Shown here: one piece after another, positions 61,945-64,000 of the stretch
Layout: each line of letters starts with the position of its first letter
Numbering within the stretch: the stretch's first letter is position 1
DNA from: Lewinella sp. IMCC34183
Lineage (GTDB): Bacteria; Bacteroidota; Bacteroidia; Chitinophagales; Saprospiraceae
Direction of reading: 5' to 3'
DNA length: 64,000 nucleotides
NCBI RefSeq assembly: GCF_003390915.1
Contig: NZ_QMEM01000002.1
Location: 372,001 to 436,000, forward strand
Made by a program: the position numbers and the translations under genes
The notes under the pieces: model-generated
What the model was told of the DNA's origin: nothing
Database searches by the model: none
The model's input: the letters and a program-made list of their open reading frames with translations, nothing else

Positions 61945-64000
61945 ATGCGTTACCAATTGTTTTTCCTTTTGCTGTTTGCCCTGCACCTGCGCGCCGCCGC
62001 CCAGGAGTTGCCCCCCGTGACCCCCTTCCCCCCCGAAGTGTACGACGCCGGCAATCAGAACTGGATGGTAAGCCAGGATGAAGCGGGCTTCATCTACGTC
62101 GCCAACAACGAAGGACTGCTCGAGTACAACGGAGCCCAGTGGAGCCGCTACCGCTCCCCCAACGAATCCATTCTCCGCTCGGTACGCGCCGTCGACGGAC
62201 GAATTTACACCGGCAGCTATATGGACTTCGGCTACTGGGACCGCCAGAAGGACGGACGCCTGGCCTATCACTCCCTGACCGGCGACCTGGGCGGCCGCGT
62301 GCTGCCCGACGAGCAATTTTGGGACATCATCCCCTACGCCGGGGCCGTCCTGTTTCAGTCGCTGCAGCAATTTTTTCTTTACCAGCCGGAGACTGGCGAA
62401 ACGACTCTGCTCCGTCCTCCCGGAGGGATCACGAAAACCTTCGCGGTGGATGGCGGCCTTTACTTCACCGATGCCGCCCACGGGCTATACACCGTCGAGG
62501 GCGGCAACATCCGGACCCTCCTGCCCCCCGGCGCCGTACCCGGCGCCATCGTCCACCTGTGGGCCGCCGCGGACCGCCTGCTGCTGCAAACCGACTCCAA
62601 CGGCACCCTGGCCGCAGTGGACGGACGGGCGGAACCCGTATCCGGGCCCGACTTCCTGGCGGGCAAACGCATTTACAGCGCTGTAACGCTGCAGCGCGGG
62701 GGCCACGCCTTCGGCACCATTTCGAACGGAGTGTACCTGACCGATGCCGGGGGCCGGCTGGTCTACCACCTCGACCAGGTCAACGGCCTGACCAATAATA
62801 CCGTGCTCTCGCTGTTCCAGGACGCGCAGAGCAACATCTGGGCAGGATCCGACAACGGCCTCAACTGCATCAACCTGGCGTCCCCCATCCGGAAGTACAC
62901 CGACCGCACCGGCCAGCTCGGTACCGTCTACGCCGCCGCCCGCCACGACGGCCGGCTGTACCTAGGCAGCAACCAGGGCCTGTTCGTGCGCCGGGACGAC
63001 GGCTCCCTTACGCTCCTGCCGGAAACGCGGGGGCAGGTGTGGTCGCTCTTCACCTACGCCGGGGAGCTTTTTTGCGGGCACGACTCGGGCACTTTCCGCG
63101 TCGCGGGGGAGCGGGCCGAACGGATCGCGTCGGTGCCGGGCACCTGGACCTTCCAGGAGGTACCGGGTCGGCCCGAACTGTTGCTGCAGGGCAATTACCG
63201 GGGCCTTTCGGTACTCGAGCGGACCACCGACGGGTGGCAGCTGCGAAACATCGTCGAGGGCTTCGACCTGTCGGCCCGGTACCTGGTCCTGCGGGCGGGC
63301 CGCGAGGCCTACGTCAGCCACGAGTACCGGGGCGTGTACGGCCTGCGGCTGGATGCGGACTACCGCCGCACGATCAAGCAGGTAGCCTACGACAACCCGG
63401 CAAAGGGGAAAAATGCCGGGCTGGTGGCTTTTCGCGACAGCGTCTATTACTACTCCCGCGAGGGGCTGTTCGTCCTGCGTGACTTCCAGACGGGCTTCGT
63501 GCGCGACGACGCGCTGAGTGCGGACCTGCCCGCGGGCGACTACCGGTCCGGCCGCCTCACGGCTACCGAGGACCGGCTCTGGTTCTTTACCCGGGACGGG
63601 ATCGGATACCTTCACCAGGGTGCGTTGCGGGAGGGCCTGACACGAACCGCGGTGCCGGTAGCGGCGGGCAACATCAATGCCCCCTCCGGTTTTGAGAACC
63701 TCACGGTGGTGGGCCAGGACACCCTGCTCATCGGTACGGCCGACGGCTACCTGACCCTGGCCCGGACGGCCATACCCCTGCAGCTGCACGAGCTCTACCT
63801 GACGGGGGCAACGGCCCGTGGAGGACAGGATACCGTCCGTACCCTGCCGCTGACCGCGGGCGGAGACATCCCCTATGCCTACCACAACCTGACGTTCACG
63901 GTCGCCGTACCCGACTACAGCCAGTTCTTCCGGCCGCGGTATCAGTACCGTATGCTGGGGTTGTCGGAGAGCTGGAGCGACTGGACCACCGAGACCACCT
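61945..64000 (+). CDS. Ligand-binding propeller / Y_Y_Y sensor protein (3' end outside window)
   Basis: The ATG at 61945 opens a signal peptide (MRYQLFFLLLFALHLRAAA), and the frame stays open for 685 codons to the window end. The extracellular part shows two-component-regulator propeller repeats (GLTNNTVLSLFQDAQSNIWAGSDNGL, DEAGFIYVANNEGLLEYNG). Near the window end a Y_Y_Y-type domain begins (YHNLTFTVAVPDY, YRMLGLSESWSDW). In Bacteroidota such proteins continue into a membrane helix and a histidine kinase or a HTH output domain, and often regulate polysaccharide use; the output lies beyond the window. Confidence 0.8.
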   Translation, partial: MRYQLFFLLLFALHLRAAAQELPPVTPFPPEVYDAGNQNWMVSQDEAGFIYVANNEGLLEYNGAQWSRYRSPNESILRSVRAVDGRIYTGSYMDFGYWDRQKDGRLAYHSLTGDLGGRVLPDEQFWDIIPYAGAVLFQSLQQFFLYQPETGETTLLRPPGGITKTFAVDGGLYFTDAAHGLYTVEGGNIRTLLPPGAVPGAIVHLWAAADRLLLQTDSNGTLAAVDGRAEPVSGPDFLAGKRIYSAVTLQRGGHAFGTISNGVYLTDAGGRLVYHLDQVNGLTNNTVLSLFQDAQSNIWAGSDNGLNCINLASPIRKYTDRTGQLGTVYAAARHDGRLYLGSNQGLFVRRDDGSLTLLPETRGQVWSLFTYAGELFCGHDSGTFRVAGERAERIASVPGTWTFQEVPGRPELLLQGNYRGLSVLERTTDGWQLRNIVEGFDLSARYLVLRAGREAYVSHEYRGVYGLRLDADYRRTIKQVAYDNPAKGKNAGLVAFRDSVYYYSREGLFVLRDFQTGFVRDDALSADLPAGDYRSGRLTATEDRLWFFTRDGIGYLHQGALREGLTRTAVPVAAGNINAPSGFENLTVVGQDTLLIGTADGYLTLARTAIPLQLHELYLTGATARGGQDTVRTLPLTAGGDIPYAYHNLTFTVAVPDYSQFFRPRYQYRMLGLSESWSDWTTETT

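Overview
The window looks like chromosomal DNA of a GC-rich member of the Bacteroidota, most likely Saprospiria (Lewinella-like). This rests on a SusC/SusD pair, proteins with type IX secretion (T9SS) C-terminal sorting domains, perfect TAnnTTTG -7 promoter elements, a DksA-like protein without its zinc finger, the pheT / coiled-coil / zapA / rny cluster, and an estimated GC content near 60 percent. The phylum is well supported; the genus is inference. No rRNA, tRNA, CRISPR array, prophage or intact insertion sequence was seen.

Layout. 1-9.3 kb: the 3' part of a class I photolyase, an outer-membrane protein, dksA-like and lspA, a spermidine-synthase-like gene divergent from the 2-oxoglutarate dehydrogenase E2 gene, then an ECF sigma factor / anti-sigma / DUF4097 operon. 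9.6-13.2 kb: a 934-aa envelope protein with three predicted beta-barrel segments and a coiled coil, then a gene-free stretch of palindromic tandem repeats and an IS256-type transposase remnant. 13.2-30.5 kb is mostly housekeeping: rodA, a SPOR protein, deoC, secA, a methylthioribose-kinase-like gene preceded by a probable structured RNA, a thioredoxin and a metalloprotease, rny, zapA, pheT and a TPR protein. 30.5-36.4 kb: pdhA, a very large beta-propeller protein, and a second palindrome cluster.

36.4-49.8 kb is a carbohydrate region. One strand carries a sugar isomerase/epimerase, an enolase-superfamily dehydratase, a VOC protein and a 2-hydroxyacid dehydrogenase. The divergent gene is a GH32 fructan hydrolase lipoprotein, and it runs towards a susC-susD-VCBS/ASPIC operon. 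A plausible reading is that SusC/SusD import oligosaccharides released at the surface by GH32, while the neighbouring enzymes process sugars or sugar acids; the real substrate is not shown by the sequence. 50-64 kb holds a proline-iminopeptidase-like lipoprotein, an (alpha/alpha)6 glycosidase, a 2-TM coiled-coil protein, an unrecognised basic protein, a class II photolyase, small lipoproteins, a GH43 enzyme, a GNAT acetyltransferase and the start of a large propeller/Y_Y_Y sensor cut by the window end.

No clearly new multi-gene system is evident. The observations most worth checking are the promoter / structured RNA / terminator unit at 20374-20577, two palindromic repeat loci that share the core CATCCGATG, hairpins with different stems but the same GGA loop, promoters placed so close to the ATG that the mRNAs should be leaderless, and a paired operator-like motif between the isomerase and GH32 genes.
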